21,956 nucleotides of DNA from UBA12403 sp043808565 (GTDB lineage Bacteria > Patescibacteriota > Patescibacteriia > UBA9934 > GWF2-40-263), in the NCBI GenBank assembly GCA_043808565.1, contig JAZDEQ010000018.1, forward strand, positions 1 through 21,956. The letters run 5' to 3'. This document shows, piece after piece, positions 5,658 through 13,370 of the stretch. The position numbers were made by a program, and so were the translations under genes. The first letter of the stretch is position 1; the number at the start of each line of letters is the position of its first letter. The notes beneath the pieces are model-generated. The model did no database searches. It saw only the letters and a program-made list of their open reading frames with translations, and had not been told where the DNA came from.

Positions 5658-6470
5658 ATGCAAGAATTTTTGGATAAAGTTAAGGTGGAATTAAGGTATC
5701 GAAATTACAGCTCAAATACTCTTGATAGTTATTTGGGTTGTCTAAAAGATTTTTTTACTTTTCTCAAAACTGATTTTGAAAAATTTGATGAATTTAGGGT
5801 TAAAGAATACCTGATTGGTCTAAAAGATCGCGGTTTGTCCGGACAAACAGTCAATGTTCATTTAAATGCCGTCAAATTTTTCTACGAAAATATTATTAAG
5901 ATACCTTTTAAACTAAATTTAAAATTTTCGAAAAAACCACAAAGACTACCAGTGGTTTTGTCACGCGAAGAAATTGCGCAAATAATTGATTCCATTAGCA
6001 ACGAAAAACATCGATTGATGGTTTCCTTATCTTACGGAGCTGGCCTACGAGTTTCCGAGATGGTTAAATTGCGAATCAAAGATATCGACTTGCCAAATCT
6101 GCAACTAAACGTCAGGCAATCAAAAGGCTCCAAAGACAGAATTACTGTGGTACCGGAAAAACTGCGAGATAAAATTACTCAATTTATGGCCGGCAAACCG
6201 GCTGATGAGTTCTTGATTACCAGCGAACGCGGCGGACGATTAACCGAAAGGACGGCGCAAATTATTTTTGAACGTGCCCTGAAAAAAACTGGAATAAAAA
6301 AAGACGCAACTTTTCATTCCCTGCGTCACAGCTTTGCCACTCATTTATTAGAAAACGGCGTTAATGTAAGATATGTTCAAGAATTGCTCGGCCATCAAAA
6401 TATTCGCACCACCCAAATTTACACCCACTTAACCAATCCGGCCTTGAAAAACATTAAGAGTCCGTTGTAA
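5658..6470 (+). CDS. Tyrosine recombinase, XerA/XerC-like, candidate cassette integrase
   Basis: A tyrosine site-specific recombinase with an N-terminal SAM-like core-binding domain (about residues 1-85) and a catalytic domain. Counting from a TTG at 5649, the catalytic residues are R134 (GAGLRVSE), K159 (SKGSKDR), H223 and R226 (HSLRHSFATHLL), H249 (LLGH) and nucleophile Y258 (QIYTH). The protein ends in IKSPL, a tail shared with integron integrases and archaeal-type XerA. It lacks the roughly 20-36 extra residues between the beta-hairpin lysine and the HxxR motif that mark true IntI. The ATG at 5658 (MQEFLDK) is preferred to the TTG. It is divergent from a cassette array with an attI-like site between, which is the integron layout. 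Its activity on attC is inferred from context. Confidence 0.92.
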   Translation: MQEFLDKVKVELRYRNYSSNTLDSYLGCLKDFFTFLKTDFEKFDEFRVKEYLIGLKDRGLSGQTVNVHLNAVKFFYENIIKIPFKLNLKFSKKPQRLPVVLSREEIAQIIDSISNEKHRLMVSLSYGAGLRVSEMVKLRIKDIDLPNLQLNVRQSKGSKDRITVVPEKLRDKITQFMAGKPADEFLITSERGGRLTERTAQIIFERALKKTGIKKDATFHSLRHSFATHLLENGVNVRYVQELLGHQNIRTTQIYTHLTNPALKNIKSPL

Positions 6471-6486
6471 AAAACAATATTCAAAA

Positions 6487-6558
6487 AATTCGTATATTCG
6501 GAACTTTTCGCCGTGCCCTTCCGTAGCTCATCACGAGCGAAGGAGGGTAATTCGTAAC
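6487..6558. repeat. Intergenic repeat carrying a 37-bp palindromic insertion
   Basis: 6487-6510 matches 13931-13954 at 23 of 24 bases and 6548-6558 matches 13955-13965 exactly. Here the two blocks are separated by 37 bases (6511-6547, ccgtgcccttccgtagctca onward) absent at the other site. The insertion is an imperfect palindrome (cccttcc/ggaggg-like ends). It supplies the GGAGG upstream of fmt. Confidence 0.7.
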
Positions 6559-6561
6559 ACT

Positions 6562-7461
6562 ATGAAAATCATCTTCTTCGGCACCCCCGATCTCGCTGTT
6601 CCCTTTCTCGAAGCCCTAACCAATGAGCCTGATTTTGAAGTTCAAGCCGTAATAACCCAACCCGATCGTCCGGTTGGTCGTAAACAAATTTTAACACCAT
6701 CGCCGGTAAAAGAACTGACTCTGAAAAAAGGAATCCCGGTTCATCAACCTGAAACCTTAAGACAAAAAGAGCTTCCTTCCCTACTTGCCCTTCCGAAGCC
6801 CGGCGAAGGAGGGTTCTCTGTCCCCTTTCCCCTCGATACCGATTTGTTCGTAGTAGTCGCCTACGGCCTAATAATCCCCGAAAAAATCCTTAAAATTCCC
6901 AAATTTGGTTGCATAAACGTCCACCCTTCCCTTTTACCCAAATATCGGGGGCCAACGCCTATACAGTCAGCTATTGCCAATGGTGATGCGGAAACCGGGA
7001 TTTCTATCATGCTTTTGGATAAGGGTATGGATACCGGGCCGATTTTAGCTCAAGAAAAAATTGTTCTGGCTTCCGATGAAGATCAAGTTTCTCTAACTGA
7101 AAAAATAAAACAACTCGGACCTAAATTATTAATTGAAACAATAAAAAAATATGCGGCCGGAGAAATCAAACCTCAGTCTCAAGATGATTCTCGGGCTGTG
7201 GTTTGTAAACTTCTTGATCGCGAAGCTGGACGTATCAACTGGACTGAGCCAGCCAAAGTAATTGAACGTAAAATCCGGGCTTATTTTCCCTGGCCAGGCA
7301 CTTGGACAGAATTTTTACACAAAGAAAAAAATATTCGAGTTAAAATTTTAAAAGCCCAGTTAAATAATGGTCGACTGGAAATTTTAGAAGTTCAGCCAGA
7401 AGGTGGTGCGGTGATGTCTTACGAAGCTTTTTTGCGTGGATATGGAAAAATTTGTAAATAA
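6562..7461 (+). CDS. fmt: Methionyl-tRNA formyltransferase
   Basis: Transfers the formyl group of 10-formyltetrahydrofolate to initiator Met-tRNA in the cytosol. The N-terminal formyltransferase fold starts IIFFGTPDLAVPF. The catalytic triad is visible as N119 and H121 (INVHPSLLP) and D157 (DKGMDTGP). The C-terminal OB-like tRNA-binding domain runs from about residue 215, including AYFPWPGTWT. At 299 residues it is slightly shorter than the 315 of E. coli. Residues about 76-90 (LALPKPGEGGFSVPF) look foreign: the DNA is a copy of a palindromic repeat found elsewhere in the window, inserted in frame before the strand LFVVVAYGLIIP. ATG 6562 follows an AAGGAGGG 15 bases upstream that comes from another copy of the same repeat. 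Confidence 0.97.
   Translation: MKIIFFGTPDLAVPFLEALTNEPDFEVQAVITQPDRPVGRKQILTPSPVKELTLKKGIPVHQPETLRQKELPSLLALPKPGEGGFSVPFPLDTDLFVVVAYGLIIPEKILKIPKFGCINVHPSLLPKYRGPTPIQSAIANGDAETGISIMLLDKGMDTGPILAQEKIVLASDEDQVSLTEKIKQLGPKLLIETIKKYAAGEIKPQSQDDSRAVVCKLLDREAGRINWTEPAKVIERKIRAYFPWPGTWTEFLHKEKNIRVKILKAQLNNGRLEILEVQPEGGAVMSYEAFLRGYGKICK
6785..6813. repeat. Palindromic repeat inserted in frame inside fmt
   Basis: tgcccttccg-aagc and gcgaaggagggt match the ends of the 37-bp intergenic insertion at 6511-6547, with a shorter loop. It adds about ten residues on a surface position between two conserved segments of Fmt. Confidence 0.65.
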
Positions 7462-7788
7462 AAAAACCAACCTCGTCCCAACCCAATCCGATTCCGATCC
7501 GATTGACCCTTTTGGCTTGCGCTCGAGCCAGAACATGATGAAACACGAAAAGGTAGTCAATTCGCCTCGAGGCGATCTGAAACAGATAAACCAAGACGAA
7601 ACAGGCAACCCGTAGCGACAGACAAAAGGGCTCTCTACAAAGGCTTTTTCTTTTCGTCCATTTTCTTTTGGCCGGAAAAGAAAATGGACTGGCGTGCCCG
7701 CCATAGCCCTGCCTGTCCGCCGAAGCCGCCTAGCGAAGGCGGGCGACGGCGGGGGTGTGGGGCAAAGCCCTCCCCAACAATAAATACT
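7462..7788. repeat. Repeat-rich convergent intergenic region
   Basis: No convincing gene lies in these 327 bases between fmt and the convergent glycan cluster. They contain a hairpin with 13-bp perfect arms (tccattttctttt at 7657-7669, aaaagaaaatgga at 7676-7688, loop ggccgg). A GC-rich block follows (7700-7770) with GAAGCCGCC/GCGAAGGCGGGCG-type short palindromes. The hairpin may terminate fmt transcription, but its main character is an interspersed repeat. Confidence 0.5.
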
Positions 7789-9351
7789 TTAATAGCCACT
7801 TTGTTTAGTAATCGGCGCGGCCATTGTTGTCTCCAATTTTGTTGCTGGTAATTTTGATTTAATCGAAACTGACCAAAGCCAACTTTTTCCTGGTTCTAAA
7901 AACGAAACAATAAAAAGTAAAAAGCCCAAACCGATTGGATGATTCAAATAAGGCGAGAAGACATGGGTTACGTAAAGCATCACTAAACCAGAAGCCAGAC
8001 CGACCGTCAACCAGATCGGTCTTTTTTTATCGATAATAATTTCGCGCATTAAAAAACCGAAAAGTAAAATAAAAGCCAGTGGGCCAAGAATGCCCATTTT
8101 TAACCAAAGTTCAAACCAACCCCATTCCAAAGAATAAGTTTGCCAAGTGCCATCAGGCGAAAAAGCCCGGACGCGCGGATCATCAGTTTGAAAAGTTACT
8201 TCTTCGCCAAAGCCTTGACCCAAAAGCGGTGCCGCGGCTATGCCTTTCCAAATTTCTGGTAAAAGTTTCCAACGACTAGAAACGGCCGCGTCTTCAGTGT
8301 CAGTTGTTCGGCTGGAAAAAAGTCCGGAAAGCTCTCCAGCCGAGCCAGTTCTGTAAGGCAAAGGGAAAAGAATAATTAAAACTAGAAGAATTACACCAGC
8401 GATTGGGGCGAGAAAAGACAGTCCTAAAGATGAACCAATTTTTTTCCAAGTTGGTTTAAGCCAGAAAAACAACAAGCTAATCATGACTAAACCACCAGCG
8501 ATTATACCCAGCCAAAAACTTCTCGATAAACTAATTAAAAGCGCGCCAGCGAGCGGCGTCAAAATTACCACTAACCAAATTCTGGTGCGCCGTGAAGTTT
8601 CTTTAAACCAAATAAACGGCATTAAGAAAAAAATAAAAACAATTAAAGAAAATTGGGCTTGAAGAAAAACTCGAAATAGCGAATCGGTCATACGCGTCAA
8701 TTCGCCGGTTCGCGTGTCGCGGATATAAGTGTAAGACGAAGAAAGCATCCAAGCCGGAAAATGAGTGAATTCGTAAAGTAAACCTAAAGTTAAAAGTGTC
8801 ACCCAGGCTGCGGCGGCCGCTAAGACTTGTAAAAGGCGACGTTGCTTAATTACGTCCCAGTCAACAGACAAAACCGGAAACAAATAAGCTAAATAAAAAT
8901 AAGCATTGCCATCGTTAAAAGCTTTGGCTACTTCATTTTGACCCAAACCGATAATGTAACCAGTGGCTACAGCTACAAATAACGGTAGAAAAAAAACTAA
9001 ACGTTTATCTTGCCACGACAGTTTTACTTTTCGCATCAAAATCAGAATTAGCCAACCAAACATAACCGCCAAAAAAATCGTCATGCGCAGTGATAAAGAA
9101 AACCCACCAACTTCGGCTGAAATTAAATGGCCATGCGAATTAGCAAATAGTTCGGCAAAAGCCGCTAATAAACCGTATTCTAATTTTTTAATGGTTAAGA
9201 CTAAAATAGCTAAGCCCATTAAACCAAGAGCAAACGGTTCGGCTAAATTATGAAAAACCAAGATCGACAATAAAAAGACAATAAAAAGACCGCCTAAGGT
9301 TATCCAAAACGGTTTTCCAAGCCATTGATGTTTGAGTGATGATGAATTCAT
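7789..9351 (-). CDS. O-antigen ligase/polymerase-like membrane protein (Wzy_C type)
   Basis: A polytopic inner-membrane protein of 520 residues with about ten to twelve hydrophobic segments and a large polar loop near residues 340-410. The segment GALLISLSRSFWLGIIAGG and the later SSRWKLLPEIWKGIAAAPLLGQGFGE are typical of the O-antigen ligase/Wzy_C family. These enzymes polymerise or transfer lipid-linked glycans at the outer face of the membrane. The start at ATG 9351 (MNSSSLKHQW) is chosen: a longer frame from 9402 reads its first codons from an intergenic palindromic repeat. The gene is last in a minus-strand cluster with two glycosyltransferases and a flippase, consistent with assembly of a surface polysaccharide or S-layer glycan. 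Confidence 0.85.
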   Translation of the reverse strand: MNSSSLKHQWLGKPFWITLGGLFIVFLLSILVFHNLAEPFALGLMGLAILVLTIKKLEYGLLAAFAELFANSHGHLISAEVGGFSLSLRMTIFLAVMFGWLILILMRKVKLSWQDKRLVFFLPLFVAVATGYIIGLGQNEVAKAFNDGNAYFYLAYLFPVLSVDWDVIKQRRLLQVLAAAAAWVTLLTLGLLYEFTHFPAWMLSSSYTYIRDTRTGELTRMTDSLFRVFLQAQFSLIVFIFFLMPFIWFKETSRRTRIWLVVILTPLAGALLISLSRSFWLGIIAGGLVMISLLFFWLKPTWKKIGSSLGLSFLAPIAGVILLVLIILFPLPYRTGSAGELSGLFSSRTTDTEDAAVSSRWKLLPEIWKGIAAAPLLGQGFGEEVTFQTDDPRVRAFSPDGTWQTYSLEWGWFELWLKMGILGPLAFILLFGFLMREIIIDKKRPIWLTVGLASGLVMLYVTHVFSPYLNHPIGLGFLLFIVSFLEPGKSWLWSVSIKSKLPATKLETTMAAPITKQSGY

Positions 9352-9364
9352 ATTACACAATATC

Positions 9365-9438
9365 GTCATTGCGAGGAGCGAAGCCTCTGAGCGACGTGGC
9401 AATCTAATTAGATTGCCACGCGTGGCGCTCGCAATGAC
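9365..9438. repeat. Interspersed palindromic repeat (gtcattgcgag type)
   Basis: gtcattgcgaggagcgaag starts at 9365 and its inverted partner gctcgcaatgac ends at 9438, with an inner pair gtggcaatcta/tagattgccac. This well-known palindromic style occurs between genes in many bacterial genomes. It fills the gap between GT2 and the ligase-like gene. Confidence 0.8.
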
Positions 9439-9444
9439 CGCGGA

Positions 9445-10164
9445 TTAAAAATCTCCAAGATGATGTTTCTTAATAATAATCTCTTTAGCCGCTTCATACT
9501 TACGAACCGACGACGGCATCCAGCCCAACTTTCTCCAAGGGATACGATAAAAAATCGACGGTCGCCATTTGGAAATATTTTTTCGACCGCTGGCGTCAAT
9601 TACGTAAAAAAGTTCTTCGTCAATAAAAATTCCAATGTGCCCTTCTCGCATCATGGTTAACCAAAGATCCCAATCTTGAAAACGTTTAATCGCTGGATCA
9701 AAACCCGGAAAATGTTCACGACGAATTAAAGCCGAGGTGTGAACAAAATTAAGTTTTTTAATCCGACCAACGTCAAAAGGAAAACTGGAAAAAGCTTTCC
9801 AACCAAAACGAAAACCACTATAAGCATAACTGGCTTCGGGATGAGCTTCTAAAATTTTGTAAAGCTTTTCCAACATGTCTGGCCGCATAATCACATCAGC
9901 ATCGCAAAAAATTACCAAATCACCATGCGATTTTTCAAAGCCAAGATTTCGTGTCGGATTAGGATTCCCTTCTTCATTTTCTTTACTGATCAAGATTATT
10001 TTTTCGCTGAAGGGCCTTAAAACTTCCAAAGTATTATCAGTCGAGCCATCATTAACCACAATAATTTCGTCAGGCTTTCTGGTTTGCGTTAAAAGACTAT
10101 TCAAACACTGGCCAATAGTCGTGGCATGCTGATAGGTGGGGATGATGACGGAAATGGTTTTCAT
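9445..10164 (-). CDS. Glycosyltransferase family 2
   Basis: A 239-residue GT-A-fold glycosyltransferase that moves a sugar from a nucleotide-sugar onto a growing glycan at the cytoplasmic membrane face. The start SVIIPTYQHA is the classic GT2 strand. D39 lies in VVNDGSTD, the metal-binding DxD is CDAD at 87-90, and QDWDLWLTM in the C-terminal half is the usual acceptor-side motif. There is no transmembrane segment. It is separated from the ligase-like gene by a palindromic repeat. Donor and acceptor sugars cannot be read from sequence. Confidence 0.93.
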   Translation of the reverse strand: MKTISVIIPTYQHATTIGQCLNSLLTQTRKPDEIIVVNDGSTDNTLEVLRPFSEKIILISKENEEGNPNPTRNLGFEKSHGDLVIFCDADVIMRPDMLEKLYKILEAHPEASYAYSGFRFGWKAFSSFPFDVGRIKKLNFVHTSALIRREHFPGFDPAIKRFQDWDLWLTMMREGHIGIFIDEELFYVIDASGRKNISKWRPSIFYRIPWRKLGWMPSSVRKYEAAKEIIIKKHHLGDF

Positions 10165-10212
10165 AATTTTGACAGGAAGAGTCTTATTAGTTTATTCACC
10201 TTACTCTGCCGC

Positions 10213-10240
10213 TTGACATCGTGTCTGAATATGATATCAT
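10213..10240 (+). promoter_or_regulatory. Strong orphan promoter on the plus strand
   Basis: TTGACA (10213-10218), a 16-base spacer and TATCAT (10235-10240) preceded by TG one base upstream (extended -10). No plus-strand gene follows; a hairpin and T-run lie 10-60 bases downstream. Confidence 0.5.
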
Positions 10241-10245
10241 TTTTT

Positions 10246-10300
10246 TGAAAAAGGCTTTCGGCCGTGGTTTATACACCACACTTAGCGGAAGGTCTTTTTT
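10246..10300. terminator. Bidirectional hairpin terminator, or a very short RNA
   Basis: aggctttcggc (10252-10262) pairs with gcggaaggtct (10285-10295), with two wobble pairs and one mismatch, around an inner gtggt/accac hairpin. TTTTTT follows on the plus strand and TTTTTC on the minus strand. On the minus strand it can terminate the cupin gene; on the plus strand it would end a roughly 55-nt RNA from the promoter at 10213. Confidence 0.6.
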
Positions 10301-10329
10301 AGTCTATTTGGCTGTTCAACAAGAATAAC

Positions 10330-10671
10330 TTAATCAACAATTTTATGTTGTTCCAGTAACCATTTTGGAACGTTTACTAATACTAAAGATAATTTATTTC
10401 CTTCTATCCAATATGTTTCACTTTTCTCAAAAAAATATAGATCACCTTCTTTAATTTCAAAATTTCCTTTTTCTGAATGAATAACACCAAAGCCAGACAG
10501 CACATAATAAATTTCTTCGCATTCTAAATTTACCACACGTTTTACTTCAGGATAACGTCCATTAATAAAAGCCGTGGCAAAACTAAATAATTTACTTGGA
10601 TAATTATATTCCCAGACTTCGCAACCTTTAGAATTTTTAATTTCAACGGCATTTATTTTTTTTACCAACAT
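10330..10671 (-). CDS. Cupin-domain protein
   Basis: A 113-residue single cupin beta-barrel. The two motifs appear as NLECEEIYYVLSGFGVI (residues about 48-64) and KEGDLYFFEKSETYWIEG (about 74-91). The usual metal-binding histidines of motif 1 are replaced (LECEE), so it may bind sugar or nothing rather than act as a metal enzyme. Small cupins in glycan clusters are often sugar epimerase- or isomerase-like, but that is only context here. It lies between GT2 and GT4 on the same strand and is followed by a strong hairpin terminator. Confidence 0.82.
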   Translation of the reverse strand: MLVKKINAVEIKNSKGCEVWEYNYPSKLFSFATAFINGRYPEVKRVVNLECEEIYYVLSGFGVIHSEKGNFEIKEGDLYFFEKSETYWIEGNKLSLVLVNVPKWLLEQHKIVD

Positions 10672-10734
10672 ACACTAAAACTATCAATTTTTATATTTTC
10701 CGACAATCTACGTTTTCTACGACTTCTACATTTT

Positions 10735-11823
10735 CTACAAACACCTTCTTAATTTTTCCAACTGCTTTTTCCAAGTAAATTCCTCTAAAACCCATTTTTG
10801 AGCATTTGAGCCTAAGCGACGACGTTCCTCTGGATCGCCCCAGAGGTGCAAAATAGCCTCACTAAGAGCTTCGATATCGCCATCGGGAATAAGAAGACCG
10901 GTTTGGTTGTTTAAAACCGCTTCATCGACGCCGGGTTGATCGGTCGCGATCGATGGAACGCCGTGGACCGCAGCTTCTAAATAAACTATACCAAAGCCTT
11001 CGCGGTCAACCGAATCGGCTACGGTCGGCATAACAAATAAATCAGCTTGCTCGTAAACTTCAGCTAATTCGGCATCAGATAAAAGACCAGCGAATTTAAC
11101 GATTGATGATAATCCGAGATCGGCGACGGTTTTTTGCAGCGCTTCTTTCATCGGTCCATCACCAACAATTCGATACTGAAGATTGGGGATTTGGTCTTTG
11201 ATTTTTGCTAGAGCCTGAAGAACTCGGGGGTGACCTTTACGCGGCACTAAACGAGAGACGGTTAGCAAATTAAGTCCTTGGCCATTTAAGGCTCGATCGA
11301 GCCTTAAATGGTTCGAATTTTTTATCCCCGGATAAACCACCTCAGTACTTTTTACCCCAAAATCTCTCTTAACCTCCTCGGCCAAAACGATCGAATTAGT
11401 CACCACCACCCTAGCTCCACGCAAAATTTTTCCAACCAACCACTTTTTTCTTCTCAACTCTCCAGCCAAAGCCACATCCATTCCATGAACGATAACAATG
11501 TAAGGTTTACCCGTAAAAAACTTTGCCAGCCAGGCCGCTGTCCCTAAAGGCAAAACATGACTTACAATTACGGTTTTGTATTTATCTTTTTTTTGAATTA
11601 ACAACCAAACCGTTTTTAACCAACGCGGCCAAATTTTTTTCCACAAAAGATCGTGTCGCTCGATTGGATATTCAGCCGAAGCATCAAAATCTTCACTTCC
11701 CTGCTCCGGAACTGCAAAAACTAAAATTTCCTTATGAAAAAATTTGGCCAGAGCCTCTAAATACCTAGCCACCCCACCGGTCCGTGGTGGAAAATCAAGC
11801 GTGAGGAGTAGAATCTTCGGCAT
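10735..11823 (-). CDS. Glycosyltransferase family 4 (GT-B fold)
   Basis: A 362-residue retaining glycosyltransferase acting on a membrane-linked glycan. The N-terminal Rossmann domain has the glycine-rich FPPRTGGVARYLEAL (residues 11-25) and H113 (VHGMD). The C-terminal domain starts near LLTVSRLVPRKG (186-197), and the EX7E motif is E275 and E283 (EGFGIVYLE). The last part ends WKKQLEKLRRCL. The N-terminal 29 bases overlap the end of the flippase gene, suggesting translational coupling. Residues 171-181 between the domains are encoded by a perfect 30-bp DNA palindrome, an odd linker not expected in the family. Confidence 0.95.
   Translation of the reverse strand: MPKILLLTLDFPPRTGGVARYLEALAKFFHKEILVFAVPEQGSEDFDASAEYPIERHDLLWKKIWPRWLKTVWLLIQKKDKYKTVIVSHVLPLGTAAWLAKFFTGKPYIVIVHGMDVALAGELRRKKWLVGKILRGARVVVTNSIVLAEEVKRDFGVKSTEVVYPGIKNSNHLRLDRALNGQGLNLLTVSRLVPRKGHPRVLQALAKIKDQIPNLQYRIVGDGPMKEALQKTVADLGLSSIVKFAGLLSDAELAEVYEQADLFVMPTVADSVDREGFGIVYLEAAVHGVPSIATDQPGVDEAVLNNQTGLLIPDGDIEALSEAILHLWGDPEERRRLGSNAQKWVLEEFTWKKQLEKLRRCL
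11282..11311. repeat. Perfect 30-bp palindrome inside the GT4 gene
   Basis: ccatttaaggctcga (11282-11296) is followed at once by its exact reverse complement (11297-11311), with no loop. It encodes part of the inter-domain linker HLRLDRALNG. Confidence 0.9.
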
Positions 11824-13267
11824 AAGTCGGAATTATTTTTTTTCTTCCCAGCATGGTTTTCAATTCTTTTAATTGGGTCAAGCTGACGGCTCGAGTTGCA
11901 AAAAGCAAAATTGTATAAATTATTCCAGCAATAATCACGACTGGAATAAAACCAACGTTTGGTCGAATAACAATGGTGATAAAAGCCATTAGCGCGCCAC
12001 TGCCAATAATTTTTACAAATAACCAAACCAATTTTTTCCACGGTAAACCCGGGATAATTTGCGGCACAAAATAAAGCCCAGCTAAAAACAAAAACCAAAA
12101 ACTTATTTCGGCTGACACGGCCGCGCCCATTATACCCAAAAGTGGAATCAACAGAATATTAAAAATCGTATTAATAACCATTGTCGCGCCCATAATGGCC
12201 GTCTTGGTGGCTTGACGACCAGCCGCGTTTAAAAGTGAGCCAATAGGAAAATCTAAAAATAATGGCAAAAGAACAAAAACTAAAACTTGTAAAATCGGTA
12301 CAGCCTCTGAATATTCTTTTCGGGTCAAAGCGATAACGTCCGGGGCAATAGCAAAAATTCCAAAAGCAATCGGCGAGCCAATAACCAGTAAATACCACAT
12401 GGATTTTTCAAACATTTCGGCTAATTTTTTGGGTTCTCGACCAACCATTGAGCTCATGCCCGGATAAAGAGCTGCCACAAAGGCCATAGGTAAAAACTGA
12501 AAAGCATAAGTCATTTTATAAGCCACAGCATAAATACCAACTGCCCCAACACCGATAAAGGCTGAAAGCAAAATCGAATCAATATAAGAATAAAGTTTAG
12601 AAAAACCACCGGCCAAAGCAAAAGGTAAAGAAATTTTTAAAAGATTTAAAGGTCTTTCAAAAGACGGGACGATCGCTAGCCAACCCAATTTTTTGACGAC
12701 CAATAAGGCTGAAAAAATCGCGTTAAACAAACTGCCAGCCACTAAAGCAACAATCAAAAGAATTAATGACGGCTGGAGTAAAAGCGAAAGCCCGCCAACT
12801 GTGACAGTTATAAGTTCGCCAATCATCATGCCTAATGATTCATATCGCAAAACATGAAGACCGCGTAGCACACCAAAATAAAGTAGAGAAATTGCATCCT
12901 CAATCATGACAAGGCAAGCCAAAAGAACCAAGAGTTGAATTCGCGAATCATAGCCAAGTAATCGAGCGGCAATAATCGCTCCAATCACGCTTAAAACAAT
13001 AATGGGAATTTTTAAACCCAAAGCTCGCCGCACCAGCCCCATAGCCCGCTCGGCTTCTTTGGCAACTTCGCGGATGACCACTGGAGTAATACCGAAATCA
13101 GCCACCACACTAAAAATCGTTGTAACTGTTAAAGCTAAAAAATAAGCGCCAGTATCTTCCTTTAAAAAAATCTTAGCAATAAAAAGAAAATACAAAAACG
13201 CCAAAACCTTTTGACCAATCGTGGCCATGGTTAAATAAAAAGCATTTTTAGCGACGGAAACCGCCAT
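11795..13267 (-). CDS. Wzx-like polysaccharide flippase (MOP superfamily)
   Basis: A 490-residue membrane protein with about twelve to fourteen hydrophobic helices. It would flip lipid-linked oligosaccharide across the cytoplasmic membrane. The N-terminal KNAFYLTMATIGQKVLAFLY and the following FLKEDTGAYFLALTVTTIFS are typical of the polysaccharide-biosynthesis branch of the family. A mid-protein SLPFALAGGFSKLYSYID stretch marks the start of the second six-helix half. ATG 13267 (MAVSVAKN) fits the family better than the ATG at 13288. It is the first gene of the minus-strand glycan cluster and overlaps the GT4 gene by 29 bases. Together with the ligase-like protein it suggests a Wzx/Wzy-type pathway. 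Confidence 0.92.
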   Translation of the reverse strand: MAVSVAKNAFYLTMATIGQKVLAFLYFLFIAKIFLKEDTGAYFLALTVTTIFSVVADFGITPVVIREVAKEAERAMGLVRRALGLKIPIIVLSVIGAIIAARLLGYDSRIQLLVLLACLVMIEDAISLLYFGVLRGLHVLRYESLGMMIGELITVTVGGLSLLLQPSLILLIVALVAGSLFNAIFSALLVVKKLGWLAIVPSFERPLNLLKISLPFALAGGFSKLYSYIDSILLSAFIGVGAVGIYAVAYKMTYAFQFLPMAFVAALYPGMSSMVGREPKKLAEMFEKSMWYLLVIGSPIAFGIFAIAPDVIALTRKEYSEAVPILQVLVFVLLPLFLDFPIGSLLNAAGRQATKTAIMGATMVINTIFNILLIPLLGIMGAAVSAEISFWFLFLAGLYFVPQIIPGLPWKKLVWLFVKIIGSGALMAFITIVIRPNVGFIPVVIIAGIIYTILLFATRAVSLTQLKELKTMLGRKKIIPTYAEDSTPHA

Positions 13268-13370
13268 AAGATACTGGACATTGTACAAGATTTGGCGCTG
13301 ATTGACAAAAAACAGTTTTTGAGATTAAATTCATTCAGATAAACAACCTTCTTCTTGAACAGGAGCGAAA

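Noticed and set aside
5658..6470. Calling the recombinase a true integron integrase IntI
   Set aside because: The extra IntI segment before the HxxR motif is missing; only the IKSPL tail and the context point to integrons.
7384..7704. A 106-codon minus-strand frame after fmt
   Set aside because: It overlaps the end of fmt and consists of repeat sequence with a hairpin; no family signal and no start signals.
10690..10740. Short tandem tctac motifs between the cupin and GT4 genes
   Set aside because: Only four degenerate copies in an AT-rich spacer; no structure or function can be supported.
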